From Diabrotica undecimpunctata (taxonomy: Eukaryota > Arthropoda > Insecta > Coleoptera > Chrysomelidae), in NCBI RefSeq assembly GCF_040954645.1, contig NC_092806.1, positions 129,416,952-129,480,951 on the forward strand: DNA of 64,000 nt, given 5' to 3'. Under the pieces are notes generated by a model, which did not search any database, was not told the origin of the DNA, and saw only the letters and a list, made by a program, of their open reading frames with translations. Positions 11,933-22,500 of this stretch are shown in pieces (positions within the stretch are counted from its first letter, which is position 1; every line of letters begins with the position of its first letter). The position numbers and the translations under genes are program-made.

Positions 11933-12158
11933 GCCTACACACGTCCCGACAAGACCACCCAACTGTCGTGACCAACTTTGAGCCCGACAGTTGGTGTATG
12001 TGTGTAGGCTTGTTGACCGACAAAAATAGTTGCACCCCACGGTCGGGCCAATCGATTTGGTTGTACAAACACGACATCCCGACAGCCGACTTCTTTATAC
12101 CCAACCTATCGAGTCCGAACATGACAACTATTTTTTTCGGCCAACAAGCCTACACATA
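11933..12158. repeat. Nested inverted-repeat cluster (hairpin plus 32-bp inverted arms)
   Basis: Arms at 12000-12031 and 12126-12157 are inverted copies matching at 30 of 32 positions (TGTGTAGGCTTGTTG at the outer end). The left arm also pairs with 11933-11942 (GCCTACACAC against GTGTGTAGGC). Inside that smaller hairpin a second perfect 10-bp stem joins 11959-11968 and 11985-11994 (CCAACTGTCG/CGACAGTTGG). The GC content is above the neighbourhood. The layout is like a tiny MITE with an extra subterminal hairpin. I see no target-site duplication. Confidence 0.75.
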
Positions 12159-12241
12159 AAGAGTCTAACGGTGAAATTGTACATGATAAAAACTCAGTTC
12201 TTAACAGATGGGCACAACATTTCAAATATCGAATTATTTAA

Positions 12242-12415
12242 CTCGTTATGCAGGGTAAAGCATTTGGCAGGAGAGGACCGGGTCGTATCTCGTGGTTAAA
12301 AAACCTCGGACAATGGTTTGGGATGACCTCCGCGGAGCTGTTTCGCAGAGCAGTCAACAAAACCATGATAGACTTGATGATCGCCAACATCCGGACCGGA
12401 TAAGGTACTGAAGAA
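12242..12415 (+). pseudogene. RTE-type C-terminal tail
   Basis: The plus strand reads LVMQGKAFGRRGPGRISWLK, NLGQWFGMTSAELFRRAVNK and IANIRTG, then a stop and a GAAGAAGAAG run. This is the C-terminal block of the dominant RTE-type group, cut off upstream at about 12242. It is followed directly by an RTE of a different subgroup on the same strand. Confidence 0.8.
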
Positions 12416-12439
12416 GAAGACAACATTTCAGCGAACATC

Positions 12440-13830
12440 TAAATATAAACGATATTAAATGAGGTTACAACATAGAAAATCAACAAAATCTACAACTTCA
12501 ACTACACAGAGAAGACCCAACAAGAGAAGAAGTGTCAAATGCGATTCTAAAACTCAAAGACAATAAAGCTCCAGTAATCGATGAAATCTGTTCGGAAATG
12601 TATCAAAAGGTGGTGATCAACTTTTTGCAGCAATCCATTAACTAATAGTAATTATATGGCAGAATGAATGGGTACCAGAAGAGTGGCTAAAGGGAATAGT
12701 ATGTCCGTTGCATAAAAAGTGTGATCCACTTAGTGTGATAAAATCTTCGGCAATGTATTGTTTGAACGACTTAAACATTTTACAAAGTATATTGTTGGTC
12801 AATATCAATGCGGATTTACTGCTGGAAAGTCAAGTACATATCAAATTCAAGCACATAAGCAGATTATAGAAAAGTCACTAGAATATACCGTAGATACACA
12901 CCATCTCTTCGTTGACTTCAAAGCAGCCTATGACAGTGTGAAAAGAACTGCATTATATAATGTAATGATAGACTTTGGGATCCCAACAAGTTAGTTAAAT
13001 TGACCCAACGTACAATGCAAAACATAAGGTCTTGCGTTAGAATTAAAGGAGAAAACTCTACGTTCTTTGACATTGATAATGGTCTAAGCCGGGGGGTGGG
13101 GCGCTGGCGTGCCTCCTTTTTAATCAGACAATTAAATATTAGTTTTTAATCGATTGACGCAAATTCTCGCAGTTGCTGGCGATATAGTTATAGTAGGCAG
13201 AACTATGAGAGACATGGTGCAGTGTTTTACAAGGCTTGCGGACGCGAGTGAATTAGGACTTGTGGTAAACGAGGAAAAAACCAAATATATGTTGGTTTCT
13301 AAACAAGCAATAAAATAAAAAGACTCATGTGAATGAAAATATAAAACGTGCAGTAAAGCTTAATATATACAAGATCTTAATAAAACCGGTTTTGATATAT
13401 GGGGCTGAAACGTGGACCTTATCGCAAAATGATAAAAGACTTCTTGGTATTTTAAAAAAAAAATTATTAGAAAGATTTTTGGGGCCGTAAATGAAAATGG
13501 GCTATGGCGTCGAAAATACAATTTTAAACTATATCAGTTATACACCGATCCAGATATTGTAAAATTCTATAAAGTGCAGAGAATTAGTTGGGCTAGATAC
13601 GTTAGTAGGATGTTAGATCACGAATAGACGAAGAGATTAACATCTTCAAAACCAGAGGGCATAAGAAGCAGAGGACGACCACGAATGAGATGGATTGATG
13701 ATGTGGAAGAAGACCTACAGATTCCAAGGGCTTAAAGATGGAGGGAAGTTGCAATGAATCGACAGGAGTGGCGACTTCTTTGTGAGCAGGCCAAGATCCA
13801 CAACGGATTGTCGAGCCACTTATGATGATG
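12440..13830 (+). pseudogene. RTE-type reverse transcriptase (second subgroup), decayed
   Basis: The plus strand shows a finger region (REEVSNAILKLKDNKAPVID), WQNEWVPEEWLKGIVCPLHK, QYQCGFTAGKSSTYQI and LFVDFKAAYDSVKRTALYN (12758-12994). The catalytic block reads ILAVAGDIVIVGRT near 13160, so the first Asp of the expected ADD box is Gly. Then VVNEEKTKYMLVSKQA, YGAETWTLSQNDKRLLGIF, YNFKLYQLYTDPDIVKF, RSRGRPRMRWIDDVEEDLQ and QEWRLLCEQAKIHNGLSSHL. It ends in a (TGA)n run at 13820-13837. Many frameshifts and the lost Asp make it dead. Its C-terminus differs from the GHI-R-G subgroup. Confidence 0.82.
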
Positions 13831-13837
13831 ATGATGA

Positions 13838-14107
13838 TAGTATGGCTTCTTTTCTGTTGTTTATTGTTTTGTATTGTCTGCTTAAATTCCTCGTTAAAAT
13901 TTAGCTTTTTCCTGTTAATTCAGTGTGATTGTGTGAGAAAAGCGAAGAATTATTAGGAAAAACCAAATAAATTTAGTTTTTTCTGTCTGTGCTAAAATTT
14001 GTTTCCACATGGAACAGTCCAATATTGGTGCTAGTATGTTCTTCTTTCAGATTTTAAGTTTACTTTTTGTTTTCCATACCTCTTGCCATCTTTTCCATTA
14101 TTCCCAT
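13838..14107. other. Unassigned spacer between two copies of one RTE 3' end
   Basis: T-rich sequence with no clear coding content. It separates the end of the RTE at 13830 from a second 52-bp copy of the same 3' end. Confidence 0.5.
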
Positions 14108-14160
14108 TTGTGAGCAGGCCAAGATCGACAACGGATTGTCGAACCACTTATGATGATGAA
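14108..14160 (+). repeat. Second copy of the RTE 3' terminus (52 bp)
   Basis: This matches 13779-13830 with two or three mismatches, starting TTGTGAGCAGGCCAAGATC and ending in the (TGA)n run. It carries only the last 15 or so codons of the element, so it is either an extremely 5'-truncated insertion or a local duplication. Confidence 0.85.
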
Positions 14161-14204
14161 GTCTACATATAGTGATAAAAAATATTTATATATGATATTA
14201 AATA

Positions 14205-15325
14205 TGATTATATTTTGTTTGCAAACTGACCTATTGCAACTTTCGCAAATGATCGCGTGGATTTGATTTTGTTTCCTAAGGCTTTATCAAACCTTCCTAA
14301 GGCTTCATCAAACCTAAGGAGAGCACTTTCAAAATTCTCTTTTGTGATTGTATATACTGGATCGATATGAGTTGAAATATAGAGCACCTGTCCATTGCTT
14401 CCCGCGATATTCATGAGTTCGAAGAATATAACTAACGGGTATCTTCTTGATACTGAGTAGGTGCCACATACTTTATCAACAGTATCAATTCCACCATTGG
14501 TGACATTATAGTGCAAGATGATCAGATTTACTTGACGCTGGACCTATATCTCTATTCTCGTGCATTGTTGAGATGACTATGACCATTTTATTTGTTTTCG
14601 GTGCATAGAAAACCAATATTACATTATTTTGGAATCCAGACAACGAAGATTTCACACACCTGCTTTTACGAGGAAAAAAGTTTTACTGTATTTAATGCTT
14701 TACCATCGATTTGGATAAAGGCAAATAAAAATGAGAATATGTTTTTACTCATACATGCACGAAAATGTTCAAAGCTGGTACCATCTGTTGTCCAAAGTTT
14801 CAAAAAGTGGGTATGATTTTGATTTTTTTATTTAAATAACACGACCAAACCCAGGAATGCTTGCATTTCTGATTTTGATACGTCTTTAGCATCACGTTGT
14901 ATCATAAATTGTGGTCTATAAATCGAAATATGTAGATTCGTGCATTCAGTAATGTAATATATCATTTCATCTGTGAATATTCTTATAAAAGCATCTGTTT
15001 GGCACTGGAAAAGATTTTCACAAGGATTTTAGCGCTCATTTTACTAAATTTGCTTTTTAGCGGATTGTTGTTCAATCTACTTAGTTTATGTTTGGCAATA
15101 AAGTAACTGATTGTTTCAACGCGGTCTAAATTATCGGAGTCGGTACCTTCGATTTCTGTTATTCATGTTCAGTCATGTTCGGTCAGCTTGATGTACTCTC
15201 CAGACGAAGTATCAGCATCATCTTAGGAAAATTCGTCTTTCGAATCGGAGATGCAAATCACTTGAAACAGCTCCTCTAATTCCATCTATGTCAATGTGCT
15301 TGTTTTTCAAGGATTTCTTATTTTT
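14205..15325 (-). pseudogene. piggyBac-like transposase relic with internal deletion
   Basis: From 15325 down: an acidic N-terminal region (DSKDEFS, DDADTSSGEY, TDSDNLDRVETI), then AFIRIFTDEMIYYITECTNL and SKSEMQAFLGLVVLFK, which fit the DDE_Tnp_1_7 N-terminus. After a break come LWTTDGTSFEHFRACMSKNI, SGFQNNVILVFYAPKTNK, VIVISTMHEN and NVTNGGIDTVDKVCGTYSVS with RYPLVIFFELMNIAG. Known piggyBac proteins have most of the catalytic core between the LW-TDGT block and the STMH block; here it is missing. Stops and frame changes are frequent. No terminal repeats or TTAA ends were seen. Confidence 0.85.
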
Positions 15326-15700
15326 ACTTGGTCCCTAAAATGATAAAAATGTTCAAAAATCGACATAAACACCCATTTAAAGGAGATAGAGAAGTCTCTA
15401 AATGACACATAATAGCATTAACACCTATAAAAATACTTATGGAAATAAATGGTATTACAGGACCGTGCAATAGCTAAATTAATAAAAATTTAGGAGATCC
15501 CTGAAATAACCATAGATGTCACAATAAGTATGGTCATGTGTTTGGTGGACCAGTTTTATTTAAACATTAGAGTGTTGAACAGGTAAGAAGGAAGCTGACT
15601 GAAAAAACAATCCTGCGCCTGTTTTATGTAACCAAGACAGTTACCTACAAACCAGTTATATGTAACAGAAACCTGTCGGTGCATATGCACAAGAAGGTCC
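15326..15700. other. No recognisable feature
   Basis: AT-rich sequence between the piggyBac relic and the next RTE tail. Nothing could be supported. Confidence 0.5.
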
Positions 15701-15704
15701 TTGT

Positions 15705-15900
15705 GACATATCGTAAAGACGAGAAAAGCAGAATACTTTGGTCATATAATTAGAGTATCTAAGATACCATGTACTTCGCCTTAGAATACAAGGAAAAGTG
15801 GAGGGAAAGAGATGGTTTGGTCGAAAGAATCAGTGGTGAGGTTTCACAGTAGGAAATTGTAAACATGATGACGTCCAACCTCTAAATACGAACACGGCAC
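15705..15900 (+). pseudogene. RTE-type C-terminal fragment, degenerate
   Basis: The plus strand reads AEYFGHIIRVSK and, in a second frame, RLRIQGKVEGKRWFGRKN. This is the GHI-R / GKV-GKR-GR signature of the RTE-type tail, with frame breaks and no recognisable end. It is small and old. Confidence 0.5.
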
Positions 15901-16059
15901 CTAAAGAAGGAAGTTATCTTTGCATGTTTTGTGTTATCTAGTATTGACCAAACCACTGCATTTCCTAAATGACTGTAATATCTGTCTGGTAATTGAATGA
16001 TATATTAAAAATCTAAAACGATAGTGATGTCAGAGAAACCAAGAAGATTTCTGGGTCAA

Positions 16060-16260
16060 GGTGAAAATTGGTTGTTACCAAAATAATAGAACAAGTAATG
16101 AACATTAAATATTTGAGAATTAAATTATCGAGCCATGTAAAAGTGAAACGAGAAGTATGACAATAGGTGAATAGTATATGACAACTGTGTAGAGAACCAA
16201 AAATATAATTACATGACAGACACTGTGGAAACAAGAACAGATACTACCAAAACACTTTAA
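16060..16260 (+). pseudogene. Possible RTE-type thumb fragment
   Basis: The plus strand reads NIKYLRIKLSSHVKVKREV and, after frame changes, MTDTVETRTDTTKT. This is like the K-YLG-LSS...EV and TY-AETRPDT motifs of another RTE subgroup (compare AETRPDTKRTKRM at about 30960). The similarity is weak and short. It may be the upstream part of the degenerate tail at 15705, rearranged. Confidence 0.4.
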
Positions 16261-17640
16261 GTTGCTATTATTCTATTTATAAGTTAAATAAAACCGTTTT
16301 TCCGTTCAATTAAATGGATTTAATTAAATTAAATGGAGTTTTATCATTTTTAACTTTAATGTGACAAGATATCTCCCCGTATCTTAAGGTGATTCCTTAT
16401 TTATATTTAGTTTAAATGTCATCTATATGTTTGTAGTATCAAATATCTACCAGTAATCATGACTATATCTTTGCTGATTTGCACTCTCATTTGAACTCAA
16501 TCGAATGATATGCCAGACAGACAGATTAAAATATAATATTTTTATACATGAAAAATATCTTAATTAGGAAACAATTACTCCATTAATCTAAAGAGAAACA
16601 TTTTGCGATTAGCATACTTACTTATGCATGTCTCTAATGTTGCAAACAGTTGACTACAAAAATTATTAAAATAAATTTTGTTGTTACAAACACTTGTCTA
16701 AAATTACCAAGTTCAACAGATAACATTTGAAGTGTAAAGTTTAAATTTGTTCGTTGCCATGGCAAACAAAAGTTTCCGCAATTGTTTTTTAATGAATCGT
16801 TAATTATAACATAAGAATTGATTAATATTTCACAAATCGTGCTATCAGAAAATTTACGTAAAGAGTATTTATTTTATTAGTGCATGATTCATTATGAAAC
16901 ATTAAAATTATTGGACAGAATGGTATGGATGATCAATTAGAACCACAATCTATCCATCATTGAACTAGTGAACCTTGATAGTAATCTGTTAAAATAAGAA
17001 TGTTAGCTTTACATTTGAATTTTGTTATGTCTTATATTCTTTAAGTAGTACTTTTTATGTCTTGGTTTTCATTACATTCGGAACTACGTTGATAGCTTTT
17101 GCGGATAAATAAAAATAAGTCTGTTATCAATGATGATGTTAAAGAGCATTGAACATATTTTTTAAGGTGTTTACTGCAGTTGCTAAAAATATTATAATTA
17201 TTTATTATTTTTTTGTTGTATTGCTTCAATTATCTTTTTAATTCTTTTACAAATAACGAATTTTATCTCGTTTTTATCTGGAAGCTATCTGTTATACACC
17301 AGTGCGACCATACCGCGCCAAGCTGTAATCCCCCAGAGGTGATCAAGTCTCTGGGCTATCGCTTATGCAACACTTTGCCCTGTATTTATCTTATGGGCAC
17401 GATTGTTTTACAGCTCGGGATGGGGGAGCACTGTAGTCGCAGTACAAATATCACCGTATGGTGTTAGTTACGCTGTGGCTCTCTGGTGATTTGCTACTTG
17501 AACATGATACTTTATGTTTATTGTATGTGTGAAACGTTTAATCAACAAGTCTACAGTTAATACTAGCTGCAGTCCCTATGTCATGGTTTCAACTGATCCG
17601 CGGGTGTTGGGAGACTCAGTCTCAGATTCTCTCTCTCTCT
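16260..17640. other. Mostly featureless; GC-richer patch at about 17300-17470
   Basis: AT-rich sequence. The patch at 17300-17470 is less AT-rich, with fragments faintly like a 5S-type promoter region (GACCATACCGCG, CGGGATGGGGGA), but not enough to call. A (CT)n run lies at its right edge. Confidence 0.5.
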
Positions 17641-17646
17641 CTCTCT
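17624..17646. repeat. (CT)n microsatellite
   Basis: About 11 CT repeats at the 3' border of the minus-strand RTE tail, probably derived from that element's simple 3' tail. Confidence 0.9.
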
Positions 17647-17649
17647 TGT

Positions 17650-17825
17650 CGTTTCCCTATTACTAAGAATCGTGATTTCTTCCAATATCCCTAACAATTT
17701 TTCTCCATTGGTCTCTATCTTCAGCTGCTTTGAGAGCTTCGCAGAATAAGTTTCCAGTTGAATTTTTAATTTGGTCAGACCATTTAGTTGGTGAAATGCA
17801 GAGATCAGCAAAAAGATGTCTTCCT
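17650..17825 (-). pseudogene. RTE-type extreme C-terminus
   Basis: The minus strand reads GRHLFADLCISPTKWSDQIK, STGNLFCEALKAAEDRDQWR and KIVRDIGRN. A W-DQI...AL-AAEDR-QWR ending is typical of several insect RTE-type proteins. It is cut at 17825, where a plus-strand RTE begins about 55 bp away, so two fragments lie head to head. Confidence 0.65.
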
Positions 17826-17879
17826 ATGCTTTATATATTACCAGAAAGCGTTCGATTGTGTTAATTATTCAGAATGAGT

Positions 17880-18775
17880 AAGATCTTTAGGAACGTTCGA
17901 TAGATGATAGATCGACCTTAAAATCATAAAGAACCTTTATATGAATCAAGTGGCATCTGTGAGAGTAGGGCTGGAATCTACATCATATTTCTCAATAAAA
18001 AAAGGTGTACGACAGGGTTGTGTTCGGTCACCCCTTCTTTTTAATCTTTACTCTGAAACGATTTTCGATAGAGCCTTAAGTGACACTGAAGATGGAATCA
18101 AAATCATCGGACAGACTATTAGTAATCTTCGCTAAGCTGATGATACAGTCATAATAGCTGATAGCCAAGAAGCGCTACAACGACTAATAGATAGAATAAA
18201 CACTGAAGGAGTGGGCTTGAAGATTAATATAGACAAGACGAAGGTAATGGTGGTTATCAGACAACGAAATATGCAATTAAATAAAAGAGTAAACAATAAG
18301 AACATCTAAAAGGTCTCCAAGTACAGATATCACGGTAGTTGGATAACTGAAGATCTAGATTCAGACAAAGAGATACGTAGCAGGATTGAGCAAGCCAGAA
18401 CAGCATTTACTAATATGAGAATCTTGCACACAACAGCAACCTTAACTTACCGCTTCGATATCGCTTTGTAAAATGTTACATTTACTCCATACTGCTATAT
18501 GGTATAGAAACCTGGACCATAAAGGCTAATGTGATGAATCGATTGGATGCCTTTGAAATGTGGGTATTTAGAAGACTACTTAAAATTCTCTGGACAGATC
18601 ACACAGCAAATGTCGAAGTATTAAATCGAATGGGCAGAGAACGAAAATTGCTGCCAATAATAAAAAGAAGAAAAACTACTTATCTGGGTCATATATTTCG
18701 AAATTCCAAGTACCAGTTCTTAAAGCTTATTATGGAAGGGAAGATTATTATGGATAATCAACAATAAATGGGAGT
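17880..18775 (+). pseudogene. RTE-type reverse transcriptase and partial tail; YADD reads stop-ADD
   Basis: The plus strand reads DLKIIKNLYMNQVASVRV, KKGVRQGCVRSPLLFNLYSE and ISNLR-stop-ADDTVIIADS. The Tyr of the catalytic box is a TAA stop near 18133, and the two catalytic Asp residues remain. Then come LKINIDKTKVMV, YHGSWITEDLDSDKEI and IEQARTAFTNM. After a frame change the text continues MNRLDAFEMWVFRRLLKILW, YLGHIFRNSKYQFLKLIMEG and K, ending at 18775 before the GRRR block. It lacks the endonuclease and the 3' end. Confidence 0.85.
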
Positions 18776-20490
18776 TATATCCTAAATGTATTTGGTTCGG
18801 AGATTATTAAAATTATCTTACAAATGCTACATAAATAACAAAGAAATTGAAATGTTAACGATGTGGAGCAGAATTTCTTACCTAAATAAAAGAAGATAAC
18901 CATAACTGCGGTTTCATTTCTTTTTCGACCTTTTTAACCCTAAATGTTCAAATTTTTTTTGGCGGAATCCCAACTCCACCAACCCAAAGAGTGTCGTCTT
19001 TAAGCAAAGACTTTTTAGCTGCGACATATGGATTCCCGACGTCCTACATAACGAATTTGTTTGGTTTTAATTTCGCTACAACAAAGATAAACTTTTAATA
19101 GGTGAAATAATAAGTTGAACCAAAAAATAAAATGACTGCTATCATGGATATTTATTATTTATTGATTAAGACGTGCAGATATCGTATTATGTTAAATATG
19201 ATAAAAGCTTTATTTGAAAAATATTTAATGTGAGGAATAAAATTGTTTCATCATTTTAAAATAACCTTGAATTTCGACAATTATTGAATTTGTGGATCTA
19301 AGCGACATTTAATCTAGTCCTGAACTTGCTTTTGGCGTAGGTTTACGCTGAAAAGCAAATATCGCATCGGTAAGTTGAGACAAAGGGTAGGAAGGATATC
19401 ATGATAGCCCTTTCAACTACTGCAGAATATTCGTCCTTCAGTCCGATCCAAAAGTTGATTCAAACGTGAATTTCTTAATGCTTATTAATAAGGATTCTGA
19501 TACTTTAACAGAGTTAAATGGTCTTGTTTAGTTTGGGAATAGATTGCGTACTCAGTTAGTGTCTTATAAGTTGTCAGTGAACTATTCTTCTAAAATTTTT
19601 CCAAGTTTTCGCATGCTTTGAAAGCATCTGGACGAAAAATTTAACGAAGATTTTCATTGATTTATATCAGTTGAATTTATATAAAATAATATTAAAGAAT
19701 TTATAAATATAAAAATAAAAAAAGGGTTATTGAAAAAGTATGAATAGCCTTATGAGGCTGTACAAACTAGAAATACATAGGAAGTTAAAAAATTGCACAT
19801 TTTTGCATTAGCCAACATAATATCTTCGTTGGTTGACGTTTTATTAGTAATCTTTCATGAAGACAGCAAGTTACAAACTAAAATGTTCCCAAACTGTTAA
19901 CAACTAATTTTAATCTGATATAGACGAAATGGAAAGAAAAGTTGGGGATTTTTAAAAGAGTTATAAACAGTTGCCAACAAAGAAGTTGGCAACTATTTTG
20001 GTGGATACGCACCTTTACACACAAGTGGTTAATTGCAGCTCATTTTCTCTGAGAAATTCATTTAAAAGAAGAAAAATGGTTTCTCCCTGTAAATACTGTA
20101 TCGAGCTTTTCAGAGACATCGATTAAATAAGTAAATTATTGCTCATCGTGCAGTATTTAGTTACTGCCTTTGACGGATATCGTTGTTAACACAAAAATAG
20201 AGATGTATAATACTAGAGCTGTTTGCGGGAATCCCAGACCAAAGTGGAATCCCCGATCAAATTTAAAAAAGTATTGGTACTTTACAGGATCATATTTTTA
20301 TGAATTAGCTATAATATATTATACTCGTATACTAACGAATTACTAATTTATGTAGAATAATATTAGTCCAGTCGTCAAAGATTTGACCTTTAAAAATCAT
20401 ACGAACAAGTTAAAGTTTGCTGAGAATATCAACGTTTCTTTGAAACGTTCAGCGGTAGTATGATGGAAAATGGGATGCGATTTTATCGCA
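18776..20490. other. No recognisable gene; two small perfect hairpins
   Basis: AT-rich sequence. Perfect hairpins occur at 19969-19994 (AGTTGCCAAC, 6-nt loop, GTTGGCAACT) and 20431-20449 (AACGTTTC, loop TTT, GAAACGTT). The second lies just outside the 3' side of the I-group fragment at 20495. Their function is unknown. Confidence 0.5.
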
Positions 20491-20494
20491 CATA

Positions 20495-21928
20495 TGGATT
20501 AGGCGTATGTTAATGACAAGTAAATTCTTCTAAAATTTGAAGGTCGTTCCCCGGTTAAACATTGTAGACTTTTAATGAGGCTAGTACAAAATGCTCCTGT
20601 AGGTATTCTTATTGCTGTATTTTGTATGACTTTTAGTTGAGCAAGAAGAGTCTTATTTGCAGATGAGTATACAACTAATCCATAGTCGAGTTTTGATCGC
20701 ACTAGTGATTTGTAAATATGAATCAGACCAGACTTTTAAAATCTAAGCCCCAATTACGATTGCACAGTGTTCGCATTAAATTGAGACATTGACAAGATTG
20801 CTTAATTTGCATAATATGGTATTTCCAAGATAGTTTCTTATCAACGATCATTCCTAAAAATTTTAAGTGTTCCACATAAGTTAAATTGTTTCCATATAAC
20901 TGAAGATATGGATTTTGTAGAGTGCCGTTTTTTTGAAAATAAAATACATTTGATTTTGATTGTAGAAAATTGCAATCCCACAGCTTTTGACCAGTTTTTA
21001 ATGTGATTTATTGCACATTGTAAGTTTTTCTGTATAGAAAGAATATTTTTCCTTTTGAATATAATAACAAAATCATCAGCATATAATCTTATTTTAACAA
21101 GTTTTGGAAAGTTTTCTAAGATTTTGTTAATCGCTACTTAGAAATGTGTTGAACTAATAACGGATCCTTAAGGTGTTGCATTTGTTTGGTCCTTAGTGCT
21201 GGATATTGTATCATTTATCTTAACTTTAAATTGTCTCTTGTTAAGAAAATTATGAATAAAATATAGCATGTTACCTTTGACACCTCAATGTCTAAGTGTG
21301 TTAAGAATGTCATAGATATATCCAAGCCATGTCAAACGCTTTTGTTATATCGAAAAAGTGAGCAAGACATTCCTGTTATATTGCAAATGATTCATGTATT
21401 TCGGACTTTAGGTCTATTTAATTATCTATGGTGGATATGTTCATGCGAAAGCTGTTTTGTTCATTGATTATTAATTTATTATTTTCCAAAAACCATCTTA
21501 GTCTATAATTCACCATTTTTTCTAAGATTTTGCACATTGTATTGGTAAGAGAAATTGACCTATAGGAATTAGGATCAGTTTTATTGTGATTTATTTGGTT
21601 AATAATGGAAATATTATCGCCTGCGTCTATTTTGTGCGAAACTCATTATTTGTGCAAACTCTGTTGTATACGTTAGGTAGATTTTCTAAGAAACTAACAG
21701 GAATATCGTCTGGTCCTGGCGCCGATTTTTTGCTGTTACTTAAAGAGTGATTAAGCTCTTCCATGGTACATGTTATATTAAGAGAATTATCTTCAATGCA
21801 ATCAAAATCTATTAATTTATTTTTAGAAATCATCTTAGTAATGATAAACTTTACAGAACAGTTGTTATTACTGGAGTTCATATCAAATTGTATTGCTACT
21901 AGTTCTGCTATTCTACCATTTGTTCTTG
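20495..21928 (-). pseudogene. I-group/Jockey-superfamily reverse transcriptase relic
   Basis: Reading down from 21928: NGRIAELVAIQFDMNS, TMEELNHSLSNSKKSAPGPD, DIPVSFLENLP, then in changing frames SYRSISLTNTMCKILEKMV, LIINEQNSFRMNISTIDN, FFDITKAFDMAW, IRLYADDFVIIFKRKN (catalytic YADD near 21080) and NWSKAVGLQF. The end, MRSKLDYGLVVYSSANKTLL and IPTGAFCTSLIKSL, is intact between 20499 and 20702. No RNase H follows, so it stops short of a full element. The order and motifs match the element at 8106-10345, but the sequence is clearly a different family member. Confidence 0.8.
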
Positions 21929-22313
21929 TATACAAAATTGCAACAGAAATGGACTTCTGGCGCCGCTCGGCGGGAATCTCCAGACGCGACAGAATAAGAA
22001 ACTAGAGAGTCCGAGAAATCATGGGGGTTACACATAATATTGTTGATGACATCAAAACGACACAACTCAGATGGTACGGATACATAAGGAGAATGCCGGA
22101 GAATAGAATACCAAGACAAATTCTTGAATGGCAACCAAGAGGTAGGCGAAGACCAGGAAGGCCTAGAAGAAGTTGGAGAGAAGGAGTTGATAAAGAAATC
22201 AGAGAAAGAGAACTGGAGGACGATCTATGGAACGATAGAATGAGATGGAGATTGGAAATCGGAAGACGTCGAAGAACGTTGTAAACCGAAATTATATATA
22301 TACAAAATTGCAA
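21929..22313 (+). mobile_element. 5'-truncated RTE-type 3' end with 15-bp target-site duplication
   Basis: The insert 21944-22298 is flanked by identical 15-bp copies of TATACAAAATTGCAA (21929-21943 and 22299-22313). Its plus strand reads EMDFWRRSAGISRRDRIRN, a stop, then VREIMGVTHNIVDDIKTTQL, RWYGYIRRMPENRIPRQI, GRRRPGRPRRSWREGVDKEI and RMRWRLEIGRRRRTL, with the stop at about 22282. A short AT-rich tail follows. Only the last 110 codons of the element are present. The clean duplication is direct evidence of target-primed insertion and of the true element end. Confidence 0.9.
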
Positions 22314-22500
22314 TAGTTGGTCTCTTTTCTTGTTTCTGTCACCTAATTACAACTTCCCAATGTACTCCTCATACTTCCTCGCACTTTCTTTGCCGATTTT
22401 GGCATTGTAATCGCCCATAATTGCTGTGATTTCAAGCTCTTTCGGTTTCTTTCTCAGGTTTGTCAGCGGTGGGAGCGTATTGTACGTGTATTGTTTACTT
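22314..22500 (-). pseudogene. Endonuclease fragment of an RTE-type element
   Basis: The minus strand reads KELEITAIMGDYNAKIGKES, then YEEYIGKL, a stop, LGDRNKKRDQLLQF. The GDYNAKIG and G-RN-RG-L-F motifs are those of the AP-endonuclease-like domain, often labelled craniofacial-development-protein-2-like in insects. This domain nicks the target DNA. The insert at 21944-22298 may interrupt this same fragment, because FCIQEQMV on the far side could continue it. Alternatively the I-group element begins there. Confidence 0.65.

Noticed and set aside
11839..12159. Open frames on both strands across the inverted-repeat cluster
   Set aside because: They follow the inverted repeats and match no protein family; composition reflects the hairpins.
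17300..17470. Possible 5S-rRNA-derived SINE head
   Set aside because: GACCATACCGCG and CGGGATGGGGGA resemble parts of 5S rRNA, but the spacing and the intervening sequence do not fit a 5S gene or promoter.
20421..20451. CTGAGAA followed by a hairpin and GAAACGTT, a hammerhead look-alike
   Set aside because: GAAA lies inside the hairpin stem rather than after stem II, and no cleavage triplet is placed correctly.
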